Origin: Chloroflexota bacterium
GTDB taxonomy: Bacteria > Chloroflexota > Limnocylindria > Limnocylindrales > CSP1-4
Length of the DNA: 41,645 bases
Direction of reading: 5' to 3'
Assembly (NCBI GenBank): GCA_021812735.1
Contig: JAKAMV010000006.1
Coordinates: 1 to 41,645 of the forward strand
Positions within the stretch are counted from its first letter, which is position 1, and each line of letters opens with the position of its first letter. Both the position numbers and the translations under genes were made by a program. The notes below the pieces were generated by a model. It saw only the letters and a list, made by a program, of their open reading frames with translations, made no database searches and was not told the DNA's origin. This document shows, piece by piece, positions 34,232-41,195 of the stretch.

Positions 34232-34478
34232 CGAAGATCATGCCGTCCTTGACCTTCACCGAGCCGCCCTCGGCCAGAATGCCCTTGGGCTTGTGGTCCG
34301 GACCCTTGCGGTAGGTCACCGAGTAGATGTAGTTGGGGCCCTGCGGCCCGCCCGGGAAGGCCAGGGCGACCACCTCGTCGAAGGTGATCTCCTCCTTCGG
34401 GACCTCGTGCGGCTCCCCGTTGACGACGATCGTCACGGGCTTGGGTCCATGCGGGCCCGCGGGATCCTCAGTGCTCAT
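34206..34478 (-). CDS. Multiubiquitin-type ubiquitin-like protein
   Basis: 90 residues from ATG 34478. The core KPVTIVVNGEPHEVPKEEITFDEVVALAFPGG, YIYSVTYRKGP and KVKDGMIFDVRVTDKS is the beta-grasp pattern of the multiubiquitin domain found in bacterial ubiquitination-like operons. Only one copy is present. The C-terminus ends VTDKS without Gly-Gly, unlike the Ubl of the first operon, so the conjugation chemistry or processing differs. It is the first gene after a near-consensus promoter with a leader of about 100 nt, and it is divergent from an XRE/ImmA pair. Confidence 0.82.
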   Translation of the reverse strand: MSTEDPAGPHGPKPVTIVVNGEPHEVPKEEITFDEVVALAFPGGPQGPNYIYSVTYRKGPDHKPKGILAEGGSVKVKDGMIFDVRVTDKS

Positions 34479-34560
34479 TGTTCGGCCGTGCCTCCACCTG
34501 CTGGAGCTTGCCGACGTCGCCGTCAGACGGCCTTGGCCGCCGACGATCCGTAGGCTATAG

Positions 34561-34588
34561 TGGACGACGTCGTCGCAGATCGCATAAT
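34561..34588 (+). promoter_or_regulatory. Promoter of the XRE/ImmA pair
   Basis: TGGACG (34561-34566), 16 bp, CATAAT (34583-34588), giving a start about 20 nt upstream of the XRE ATG at 34615. Its -10 lies on the same bases as the -10 of the opposing Ubl promoter, so the two directions should compete for RNA polymerase. Confidence 0.5.
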
Positions 34589-34612
34589 GCCAAGCTGGAG
34601 CAGGACTGTCAA
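34584..34612 (-). promoter_or_regulatory. Near-consensus promoter of the second Ubl operon
   Basis: TTGACA (minus strand, 34612-34607), 17 bp, CATTAT (34589-34584). This is the best sigma-70-type promoter in the window. Transcription would start near 34577 and leave about 100 nt before the Ubl ATG. Such a strong promoter normally needs repression, consistent with the flanking repeats. Confidence 0.65.
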
Positions 34613-34614
34613 CT

Positions 34615-35085
34615 ATGGTAGACGACCATGTCTCCGATGACGGACTCCCATGGCTCGGCGATCGCATCCGATCGCTCCGGATCGACCGCGATATCCCTCT
34701 CACGGAACTCGCTCGCAGAGCGAAGATCTCTCGCTCCTATCTCTACGAGCTGGAGCGGGAAGACTCCGACCAACGCCCCGTCCCAACGGCGGTTGTCCTA
34801 TATCGATTGGCGCGCGAGCTCGGGGTGTCCGTGGCCGACCTCGTCGAGCCTGAGCCCCCTCGCGTCGCCGACCTCCGAGACAAGGACATTCCGCACGGCC
34901 TCCTTGAGGCCGCCGGGGAGCTCGGGCTGAGCCGCTCGGACGTCCGACACCTCGCCAGCATCCGGTTCCGCGGACAGCAGCCCCAGTCCGCCGGCCGCTG
35001 GAAGCTGCTCATCCAGCAGCTGGAGCTCTCTCTACCGCTCGACACGCAAGCACAGGAACGAGCGAGACGTGGGGACGAGCAGTAG
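34615..35085 (+). CDS. XRE-family transcriptional regulator
   Basis: 156 residues from ATG 34615. The N-terminal helix-turn-helix (DRIRSLRIDRDIPLTELARRAKISRSYLYELEREDSD) is typical XRE/Cro type. A hinge DLVEPEPP leads to a C-terminal domain (LLEAAGELGLSRSDVRHLASIRFRG, then a Gln/Leu-rich helix). The gene is divergent from the Ubl operon and overlaps the downstream ImmA/IrrE peptidase by 17 bp, the ImmR-ImmA arrangement in which the peptidase cleaves the repressor on a damage or signal cue. It is the probable binder of the direct repeat at 34555-34626 and the repressor of the Ubl operon. Confidence 0.85.
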   Translation: MVDDHVSDDGLPWLGDRIRSLRIDRDIPLTELARRAKISRSYLYELEREDSDQRPVPTAVVLYRLARELGVSVADLVEPEPPRVADLRDKDIPHGLLEAAGELGLSRSDVRHLASIRFRGQQPQSAGRWKLLIQQLELSLPLDTQAQERARRGDEQ

Positions 35086-35992
35086 CGTCGCGGTCGGCAG
35101 GCTCTGCTCGGCCGAAGGCATCGACGAACCAGTCAGGGCAATCGTCAAGAGAGCCGAGGCGCTCCTGGATAAGGTCCAGGGACTGGGTGGTCTCGCGGAG
35201 CTGCCCGTCGACATCGAGCTCGTCGCCTCGTTCGCAGGTGTCACCAGCATCAGGGACGTCCCCGGGCTGCCAGTGATTGCCAAGATCGGTCCCGGAGCAA
35301 GGCCCGGCGAGCTGGTGATCGAACGGCGCGCCGAGGACTCGCTCGCCCGCCGGCGGTTCTCGGTCGGTCACGAGGTGGGGCACACCCTCTTCCCGGACTT
35401 CTGGGCGGATCCGAACGCCTGCCGCCCACCCTCCGACGACACCCTCATTGGGGCACCGGCAGATCCAGTCGAAGGGCTCTGCGAGGTCGCCGGCGCTCAC
35501 CTGTTGATGCCCACCCGGCTGATCGCTCCACTCCTTGCGGGCAGGAGCCTGAGCATGTCAGCCGTGGTCGAGTTGGCCAATCTTGCCGAGGCAAGCCTCG
35601 CGGCTAGCGGCCGGCGGCTCATCGACCTAGCGACCCAGCCGTCCGCGTTCCTGAGCATCTCCCCGAGGCACTCGAAGACGCAGCGACGGGAGCTCGATCG
35701 GCTCAAGCTCCAGCCGACCCTCCCGGGGTTCGCTCGCCTCGAGCCGCCACCTCCGAAGTTCAGGATTGACCACAGCTACCGCTCACCGGCCATGGTCTAC
35801 CTCCCCCAGGAGAAGTCCCTTTCTGAGGAGCCGTTCCTCCGAGCGCTTGCCTCTGGGGCCGTCGAGGAAGGCATTGACGAGGTCCAGCTCCACGGGCGGA
35901 CCCACAGGCTGCGGCTGAGCGTGCTGTTCGCTCCTATGCGAGTTGGAGACGACGTCAGTGATCGCTTCCTTGCGGTTGCATCGCCCGCCTGA
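35069..35992 (+). CDS. ImmA/IrrE-family metallopeptidase (XRE partner)
   Basis: 307 residues from GTG 35069. HEVGHTLFPDF has the zinc site HEVGH at 101-105, and EGLCEVAGAHLLMPTRL downstream is the second conserved block with the third ligand Glu. The C-terminal 130 residues (after SISPRHSKTQRREL) are an extra domain that may sense the inducing signal. It is translationally linked to the XRE gene. By analogy with ImmA of ICEBs1 it would degrade that regulator and switch on the neighbouring promoter, here the Ubl operon. Confidence 0.85.
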   Translation: MGTSSSVAVGRLCSAEGIDEPVRAIVKRAEALLDKVQGLGGLAELPVDIELVASFAGVTSIRDVPGLPVIAKIGPGARPGELVIERRAEDSLARRRFSVGHEVGHTLFPDFWADPNACRPPSDDTLIGAPADPVEGLCEVAGAHLLMPTRLIAPLLAGRSLSMSAVVELANLAEASLAASGRRLIDLATQPSAFLSISPRHSKTQRRELDRLKLQPTLPGFARLEPPPPKFRIDHSYRSPAMVYLPQEKSLSEEPFLRALASGAVEEGIDEVQLHGRTHRLRLSVLFAPMRVGDDVSDRFLAVASPA

Positions 35993-36144
35993 AGGTCTCC
36001 ATGCGCTCAGGCAGGCTGTGCGTTGCACTCGGCCATCGAACCGGACAGCGGTGACGCGCCCAGGGACAGCGCCGTAGGTGGGGTCGGCTTGGCGCTGCGT
36101 GGCAGACGTTGCATGTGGAGTCGCTTGATTCGGGACGGAGCTCG

Positions 36145-37182
36145 CTACAGCCAGCCGCCGGCCTCGAGGGCGGCCCAAGCGATCCGGACCTGCTTCTCGC
36201 TGAACATCGACTTGCGCTCGTTCCAGGCGCGGAAGGCGGCGACGACCTCATCCGGCGACTGTGCCCCCTCATGCGCTGCGATCCAGTGCGTCGAGGCCAG
36301 CAGCTCCATGCCGAACGGGGTCTCGAATCCCGCGACGAGGTCTGTCACCCGGCGGAACCGCTCGGCCGTCCCCGGATGGTCGGCGAGGAAGGACTCGGCT
36401 TCAGGGGCCACGCCGGGGACGACCTCCAGCTGCCTGCCGGGGGCGTCGCCGCCGTCGCCGTAGCCGCTGATGAAGTGGCCCTCCACCCGGGCCAGCACCT
36501 GTCGCAGGTTCTCGGCGTACGGCCCGTACGGGGCCTTGACGTAGCGCAGGCGAAGCGGCTCGCCCGCCTCCTGCATGAAGTACATGAGCTTGTGCACCTC
36601 GAGGAGGCTGACCGAGGTGTCCATCAGGCCGTCGAGGTACTTGGCCATCAGGGCCACCAGCGTCGCCCGGCCCGGCGTCATGCGAGGCACTTCGACGCTC
36701 GCCTGGATATCAGGAAGTGCCGGAGCGCCGGCGGGCTCGAAGACCAGGACTCGGACGTCCGGAAGCGCGGCGAAGGCGCCCTCAATGCGGGGCCGGACGT
36801 CCTTCCAGTCGAGGCCGCCCAGACCGCACCCAAGGGGCGGCACCGCGATCGAGGTGATGCCCAGGCGGTCAACATCACGCACAAGCGCCGCGAGCCCCGC
36901 GTCGATATCCTCGAGCTTGGACTTGCCGCGCCAGTGGCGCTTCGTGGGGAAGTTCACGATGAACCGCACGCCGGCAAGTTGCCCGGTCTGGTGGATCAGC
37001 ATCCTACCCGGCTCGACGTCGCCTCGTTTGCAGGCCTGTTGGTACTCGGCGAAGTTGCGCGGGAACGCGTGCTTGAACTGCAGCGCGATGCCGCGTCCCA
37101 TGAAGCCGACGCAGTTGACCGTGTTAACGAGCGCTTCGGTCGGCGCCCGCAGGATGTCCCCCCGGGTCAGCTCAATCGCCAC
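36145..37182 (-). CDS. darG: DarG antitoxin: macrodomain ADP-ribosylglycohydrolase
   Basis: 345 residues from ATG 37182. Residues 1-150 are a macrodomain with NTVNCVGFMGRGIALQF and PPLGCGLGGLDW, the ADP-ribose loops of the DarG/TARG1 type. Residues about 165-345 form the C-terminal domain (KLMYFMQEAGEPLRLRYVKAPYGPYAENL) that in DarG binds and blocks DarT. The enzyme removes ADP-ribose that DarT places on thymidine in DNA. It starts 10 bp after the DarT stop, the usual darT-darG order. Confidence 0.92.
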   Translation of the reverse strand: MAIELTRGDILRAPTEALVNTVNCVGFMGRGIALQFKHAFPRNFAEYQQACKRGDVEPGRMLIHQTGQLAGVRFIVNFPTKRHWRGKSKLEDIDAGLAALVRDVDRLGITSIAVPPLGCGLGGLDWKDVRPRIEGAFAALPDVRVLVFEPAGAPALPDIQASVEVPRMTPGRATLVALMAKYLDGLMDTSVSLLEVHKLMYFMQEAGEPLRLRYVKAPYGPYAENLRQVLARVEGHFISGYGDGGDAPGRQLEVVPGVAPEAESFLADHPGTAERFRRVTDLVAGFETPFGMELLASTHWIAAHEGAQSPDEVVAAFRAWNERKSMFSEKQVRIAWAALEAGGWL

Positions 37183-37192
37183 GCCATCAGCC

Positions 37193-37840
37193 TCAGTAGT
37201 ACCACGCGGGTTGAAGTATCACACTCGGGCGGTGCGCCGACGCCGCCACCGCGCCCTCGGCTTGGACCTTGATCGCTTGGCTCCGCACGCCGATCGCCTC
37301 CACTAGCGTCCAGGGCATCCTCTCGAAGAGTAGGAATTCCGCCTGCTTGGCCTCCTTCACCGCCGGCTCCTGCCAGCTGTTGTCGGCCACCTTCTCCCAG
37401 GGGACCAGGCTCAGCTCGTTGAGCGTCGAGTAGAAGTCGGCGTACGCGGCGCTCGCGTTCGAGGCGGTGAAGGCCCATCGGACCCCGTTGGCGTTGGCCC
37501 ACTCGACGGTCCGGTGCAGGTCCGCCTCCAGGTGCAGGATCGGGCCCTGGCCCCCTCTGTAGGCGAGTTGTGGGTGATTGGCCCTGTAGATGAGGTAGAG
37601 CATCACGGACCGGGGGCAGAAGTTGAACGGGACGTAGTCGGCGACGACGTCGCCTGAGTGGCAGGCTACGGGCCGGTGGAAGCGGGCTCCCTTGATGTGG
37701 CTCATCCCGATCGTCGTCGCGGGACCTCCGCGCTGAGACACGATCGCGTCCGAGACCAAGCCGCCGTCCTTGACGATCGAGGCCAGGTTGTCGACGTGGG
37801 TGATGTGGTAGATCTTCGGCGACTCGGGGGGCGTGGTCAT
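37193..37840 (-). CDS. darT: DarT toxin: DNA ADP-ribosyltransferase
   Basis: 215 residues from ATG 37840. The DarT/DUF4433 features are present: KIYHITHVDNLASIVKDGGL at the N-terminus (NAD-binding His), the FHRPVACHSGDVVADYVPFNFCPRSVMLY block, and EAKQAEFLLFERMPW, with Glu168 as the likely catalytic residue. It ADP-ribosylates thymidine on single-stranded DNA, blocking replication, and functions in phage defence. The frame is open to 37903, but a consensus -10 lies inside that extension, so the ATG at 37840 is correct. It is followed by darG. Confidence 0.92.
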   Translation of the reverse strand: MTTPPESPKIYHITHVDNLASIVKDGGLVSDAIVSQRGGPATTIGMSHIKGARFHRPVACHSGDVVADYVPFNFCPRSVMLYLIYRANHPQLAYRGGQGPILHLEADLHRTVEWANANGVRWAFTASNASAAYADFYSTLNELSLVPWEKVADNSWQEPAVKEAKQAEFLLFERMPWTLVEAIGVRSQAIKVQAEGAVAASAHRPSVILQPAWYY

Positions 37841-37855
37841 TGTGTGTGCGGCGCC

Positions 37856-37882
37856 ATTATAGAACGTCCGTTCATTTGTCAT
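37856..37882 (-). promoter_or_regulatory. darTG promoter
   Basis: ATGACA (37882-37877) and a perfect TATAAT (37861-37856), 15 bp apart, on the minus strand. Transcription should begin about 8-10 nt before the darT ATG, so the message is nearly leaderless. Confidence 0.6.
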
Positions 37883-38156
37883 CGGGGCGACTGGTGCAGG
37901 CATCGCTCAGCGTCGAGGCTGGCGGGGTGGCTGTCAACGGCCCGCAACCTCGGCAAGGGACCCGGCCAGGCCTGAGGTCGCGTTCAGGTTCGCCCGGGCC
38001 GACTCTGAAGCTCCTCGCTCACGGTCGTGGCCCGAGCCAGCCGGATCACCCCCACGCTGAGGTGGTTATGGGAGGCGCTAAGCCGGTTGGACCTCCGACC
38101 TCAATGTCCGGGCGGCGGTCGCCGGCGCAGGCCAGGTGGGACAACGGGGCGATCGC

Positions 38157-38178
38157 CCGGTGGCAACGCCGGTAGCAA
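38157..38178. repeat. Tandem CCGGTRGCAA pair, left of att core
   Basis: CCGGTGGCAA (38157-38166) and CCGGTAGCAA (38169-38178), 12-bp period, about 95 bp left of the tRNA-Tyr fragment. The same 10-mer occurs as a pair on the right side. These look like arm-type integrase binding sites. Confidence 0.5.
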
Positions 38179-38272
38179 TCGGGGCGAACGCCGGCGAACA
38201 CTGGCCCGGCTGCAATGGCCGTTCCGTGCGGGAAATCGGACTGGGCGGACCTCGGCGAACGCTGCGCCGGGA

Positions 38273-38325
38273 ACTGTAAAACCCTCGCCTTCGGCTGTGG
38301 CAGTTCGATTCTGCCCCGGCCCACC
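38273..38325 (+). other. Attachment site: 3' fragment of a tRNA-Tyr gene
   Basis: The 53 nt begin with CTGTAAA, the anticodon loop with GUA for tyrosine. They continue through the 3' anticodon stem, a variable arm (CTCGCCTTCGGCTG), a perfect T arm (GGCAG, TTCGATT, CTGCC), the acceptor strand CCGGCCC, discriminator A and CCA. The upstream bases do not pair: GGGAA cannot close the anticodon stem, and no GGGCCGG acceptor strand exists. This is therefore the 3' half of a tRNA gene, the classic crossover core of a tyrosine-recombinase element. In the plus orientation, the intact tRNA would lie to the left, possibly outside the window, and the island between. Confidence 0.65.
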
Positions 38326-38453
38326 AGTCTTCTCTTCGCGCTTCTCCGGCCCTCTGGGGCCACGGGACGACCTTACGGGCCGATGCGCGCCGGGTCAATC
38401 CCAAGTGTGTACGTATCACGTGAAAAGGATGCTGGAGGCGTGGGGGCCGCCAC

Positions 38454-38474
38454 CCGGTAGCAAGCCGGTAGCAA
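38454..38474. repeat. Tandem CCGGTAGCAA pair, right of att core
   Basis: Two exact copies, 38454-38463 and 38465-38474, 11-bp period, about 129 bp right of the tRNA-Tyr fragment. They match the left pair in sequence and spacing. The region from here to about 38950 contains no gene I can support. Confidence 0.5.
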
Positions 38475-38955
38475 TAGGCGTCCGCCGGCGACGCCGGCCT
38501 GCGGCGGGAGGCGCAGGCGGGGCGTCGCAGCGACCCGAGCAGTCCCTGTCGTGCACCCGGTGCGCGCCTCAGGGTGGCTCCGGCGGAAAGCGCAGGCCGC
38601 TCTCGAATCGGTCAGGTGAACCCTCGGGCGGGATCGCGCTCCCCCATCCTCCCGGGTCGCGCGGTGGGCCTGCCGCGGCCGCGCCCGAGTAGGGTCCCAA
38701 CGCGTCGGCGGCCGCGGCGACGTCGCGACGCAATCCACATGTCGGGCCGCCGTCCTCGCCTGCTGATCCCAACGAGGACCAGCCAAGCGGGCTGGGCAGG
38801 TTCAGTGGCCGCGGACGGGCACGTCCGGTGGCCACGGCCGGGCAAGTTGGCGTCCGGCTATGGGCAGTTTCTCGTGGCCGTCGTCTGGATCGACTCTCGG
38901 TGATCGGTCGGCCATGCCAGCCCATAGCCGCACCTCGCGGAACGGTCGGCTGGTT

Positions 38956-38988
38956 CATCACGCTCTGGCCGCTCACATCACGCTCTGG
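38956..38988. repeat. 13-bp direct repeat upstream of the riboswitch promoter
   Basis: CATCACGCTCTGG at 38956-38968 and again at 38976-38988, 20-bp period (two helical turns), ending 5 bp before the -35 box. The position suits an activator binding site, or it may be a simple duplication. Confidence 0.45.
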
Positions 38989-38993
38989 TCGGG

Positions 38994-39022
38994 TTGACCC
39001 CGCTTTTGGAGGCGACTACGAT
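38994..39022 (+). promoter_or_regulatory. Promoter of the fluoride-responsive operon
   Basis: TTGACC (38994-38999), 17 bp, TACGAT (39017-39022). The expected start near 39029 falls exactly at the 5' edge of the riboswitch aptamer. Confidence 0.6.
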
Positions 39023-39029
39023 TGCCCCA

Positions 39030-39094
39030 ATCCGGCGATGGTGTCCGCCGAGGCGCTGAGCGCCTGAACCGCCCGCACGGGCTGATGGCCCCTG
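39030..39094 (+). promoter_or_regulatory. Fluoride riboswitch (crcB motif)
   Basis: The aptamer reads GGCGATGGTGTCCGCC, a variable hairpin (GGCGCTGAGCGCC), then GAACCGCCC, GCAC, and GGGCTGATGGCCCC. These are the conserved crcB-motif elements: GGCGATGGTG with a stem closed by CCGCC, AACCGCC pairing to GGGC, and the CTGATGGC tail. It senses fluoride and should relieve a terminator that begins in its last stem. The genes downstream, an antiporter remnant and a DUF190 protein, are typical fluoride-regulon partners. Confidence 0.8.
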
Positions 39095-39124
39095 GACTGC
39101 ATGGCAGGCCCGGGGCCTTCTTGT
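39087..39124 (+). terminator. Intrinsic terminator of the fluoride riboswitch
   Basis: GGCCCC (39087-39092) can pair with GGGGCC (39112-39117), followed by TTCTTGT. The 5' arm is part of the aptamer's last conserved block, so fluoride-bound folding would prevent the hairpin. This is a transcription-attenuation platform. Confidence 0.65.
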
Positions 39125-39146
39125 ACCCCGATGCGGAGGACGGTGC

Positions 39147-39479
39147 GTGGACAGCATCTCCTTGGTCGCGGTAGCGCGGCCCACGACCCGCGCGTTCGGG
39201 TTCCCCGCCCGCCAGGCGAACTACACGACGCTGCTCATGTCCACGGGGCTCACGTTCGGCACGATCTCGGCGCTGTACGGCCTCACGAACGGCTACATCG
39301 ACCAAGCCGCGTACACGGTGCTCGTCACCGTCGTCATCCTCTCGGCCGTCGTGCCGACGCTCATCGCCACACGGTTTATCGAGCCGGAGACACGGACGCG
39401 TATGACGACGACTGGGCCGCTGCGCAGGCAGACCGCCGCGCGGCGGGCGAATGAGAGACCAGAGGAGAAAGGACGATGA
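39147..39479 (+). pseudogene. Cation/proton antiporter with internal deletion
   Basis: 110 codons from GTG 39147, with GGAGGA 6 nt upstream. The opening MDSISLVAVA is like a normal antiporter N-terminus. It is joined directly to FGFPARQANYTTLLMSTGLTFGTISALYGLTNG and VVILSAVVPTLIATRFIEP, the last two helices of CPA-type Na+/H+ antiporters. About 250-300 residues of transmembrane core that carry the ion-binding aspartates are missing, so it cannot transport. Leader, ribosome-binding site and downstream ATGA coupling to the DUF190 gene are preserved. Either an in-frame deletion in the genome or an assembly collapse explains it. Confidence 0.65.
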
Positions 39480-40768
39480 AGGGGTATGCGCGGGGAGTCC
39501 GCGTCACGGTCTACCTGAGCCAGACCGACCACACCCGGCAGGCGTCGAACTACATGCGGATCGTCGACTACCTGCGGAAGGAGGGCGCCGCCGGGGCCAC
39601 CGTGATCCGGGGCTTCGCCGGCTTCGGCGCGAGCAGCCGGGTGAGCAAGGCGACCCTCGTCGACGTGGAGCAGCACCTCCCGGCGATCGTGATCTGGGTC
39701 GACGCCCCGGAGCGGGTGGAGCGCCTGCTGCCGGGCGTGCGCGAGCGCGCCGGGGGCGGCATGGTCGTGCTCGAGGAGGTCCAGATCGCCGGGTACGGCG
39801 GCCGCGGGGTGGACCAGCTCCGCTTCGACCTGCACGTCGAGGACGTCATGCGGACGGAGGTCGTGAGCGTGCGCGACGACGCGCCGCTGCGCGAGGCGGT
39901 GGAGCTCCTCATCGGCCAGGAGTTCCGGGCGCTGCCCGTGGTGGACGCGGCGCGTCGCCTGCGGGGCATCCTTTCCAACACGGACCTGCTCGGAGCGGGC
40001 GGCCTCACCGCGCGGCTGGAGCTGCTCTCGGCGATGCCGGCCGGCTCGCGCGACGCCGTCCTCGACGCCCTCCCCGCGAAGAAGGTGTCCGAGGTGATGC
40101 ACCGCGACGTGCAGGTGCTCCAGCTCCGCGACACCGTGGAGACGGCGACACGTCGGATGAGCGAGCTTCGCCTCAAGCGGCTCCCTGTCGTGGACGACGA
40201 GGGGCGGCTCGCCGGCATCCTGTCGCGGGCCGACCTGCTGCGGGCGGTGGCCGAGTCCTTCCCGCGTGACGCCGACGGCGAGTCGCGCCCGGGGGCGCGG
40301 ACGGCGGGCGAGCTGATGCGCGCCGAGGCCCCGGTCGTCCGCGCGACCGCGCCGCTCGCCGAAGTGGTGACCGCGGTGGCGTCCACGCGCCTCAACCGCG
40401 CGGTCGTGGTGGACGCCGACGGCCGGGTGCTCGGCGTGGTCACGGACGCGGACGTGCTTCGCTCCGTCGGCGAGGCGTCGCGGTCCGGCGTCGTCGGCGC
40501 CCTCATGCGGGCCGGCGGCCGGGCGCACGGGTCGGCCACGGCGGGCGACGTGATGCACGCCGGCGACCCGGTCGTGACCGCCGACACCACGCTCGCGGAG
40601 GCGGCGCAGGTCATGGTCGCCCACCGGCGCAAGATCCTCCCGGTGGTGGACGAAGACCGGCGCCTCCTCGGCATCCTCGACCGCGCCGACCTCCTCCACG
40701 CGGCGTCGGGCGCCCTGGCCGCCATGGCCGCGACCGAGCCCGAGGACGACGAGGACGACGAGCCGTGA
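39476..40768 (+). CDS. DUF190 protein with four CBS domains
   Basis: 430 residues from ATG 39476, with GGAGAAAGGA upstream and a 4-bp overlap with the antiporter remnant. Residues 1-105 are DUF190 (VRVTVYLSQTDHTR, MRIVDYLRKEGAAGATVIRGFAGFG, IVIWVDAPERVERLL), a PII-like fold found next to the fluoride channel CrcB. Four CBS motifs follow, starting near residues 122 (DVMRTEVVSV), 203 (EVMHRDVQVL), 280 (ELMRAEAPVV) and 358 (DVMHAGDPVV), forming two Bateman modules that bind adenine nucleotides. It probably regulates fluoride or cation export. Position behind a fluoride riboswitch supports this. Confidence 0.85.
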   Translation: MKGYARGVRVTVYLSQTDHTRQASNYMRIVDYLRKEGAAGATVIRGFAGFGASSRVSKATLVDVEQHLPAIVIWVDAPERVERLLPGVRERAGGGMVVLEEVQIAGYGGRGVDQLRFDLHVEDVMRTEVVSVRDDAPLREAVELLIGQEFRALPVVDAARRLRGILSNTDLLGAGGLTARLELLSAMPAGSRDAVLDALPAKKVSEVMHRDVQVLQLRDTVETATRRMSELRLKRLPVVDDEGRLAGILSRADLLRAVAESFPRDADGESRPGARTAGELMRAEAPVVRATAPLAEVVTAVASTRLNRAVVVDADGRVLGVVTDADVLRSVGEASRSGVVGALMRAGGRAHGSATAGDVMHAGDPVVTADTTLAEAAQVMVAHRRKILPVVDEDRRLLGILDRADLLHAASGALAAMAATEPEDDEDDEP

Positions 40769-40787
40769 CGGGCGGCGAGCCGGAGCC

Positions 40788-41195
40788 ATGAAGGAGCACC
40801 ACTCGGCCGGGGCCGTCATCGTCGTGGACGGCCGCGTGCTCGTCCTTCGCCGGAGCGACCGCGACGAGTGGGTGCTGCCCAAGGGCCATCTGGAGCCCGG
40901 CGAGCGGCCGGAGGACGCGGCGCTCCGCGAGGCGCGGGAGGAGACGGGTCTCGACGTTCGGCTCCTCGCGCCGCTCGGCTCGACGGAGTTCAAGTACCGG
41001 ACCGGCCGCCGCGCCAACCACAAGGTCGTCGACTGGTTCGCGGCCGAGCCCGTGGCCGGCGAGATCCGCCTCGAGGCCCTGTTCGCGGAGTGGCTGCTCC
41101 TCGACGAGCCCGCGGCACGGGCGCGACTGAGCCATCGCGAGGACCTAGACCTGGTGTCGCGCGCGCTCGCCGCCGCGGCGGGCTCCGCGCCGTGA
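40788..41195 (+). CDS. Nudix hydrolase
   Basis: 135 residues from ATG 40788, 19 bp after the DUF190-CBS stop. The Nudix box is complete: GHLEPGERPEDAALREAREETGLDV. The preceding SAGAVIVVDGRVLVLRR and WVLPKGHLE are typical of the MutT/diadenosine-polyphosphate group. It hydrolyses a nucleoside diphosphate derivative; the substrate cannot be read from sequence. The stop overlaps the next gene's GTG. Confidence 0.92.
   Translation: MKEHHSAGAVIVVDGRVLVLRRSDRDEWVLPKGHLEPGERPEDAALREAREETGLDVRLLAPLGSTEFKYRTGRRANHKVVDWFAAEPVAGEIRLEALFAEWLLLDEPAARARLSHREDLDLVSRALAAAAGSAP

Larger units (their letters stand above)
34555..34626. repeat. Direct repeat pair, candidate XRE operator
   Basis: CTATAGTGGACGAC at 34555-34568 and CTATGGTAGACGAC at 34613-34626 match in 12 of 14 bases and are 58 bp apart. 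The first covers the -35 of the XRE gene promoter and lies just downstream of the -10 of the Ubl promoter. The second covers the XRE start codon and abuts the -35 of the Ubl promoter. Binding at both could repress both directions. This is inferred from position; the second copy is partly constrained by coding for the first residues MVDD. Confidence 0.55.

Noticed and set aside
38240..38325. Complete tRNA-Tyr gene
   Set aside because: The 5' half does not pair: no matching acceptor strand, and GGGAA cannot close the anticodon stem. Only the 3' half is credible.
38046..38419. Minus-strand frames containing GRGRIELPQPKARV and AESNCHSRRRGF
   Set aside because: These are translations of the antisense of the tRNA-Tyr fragment, a well-known source of spurious proteins.
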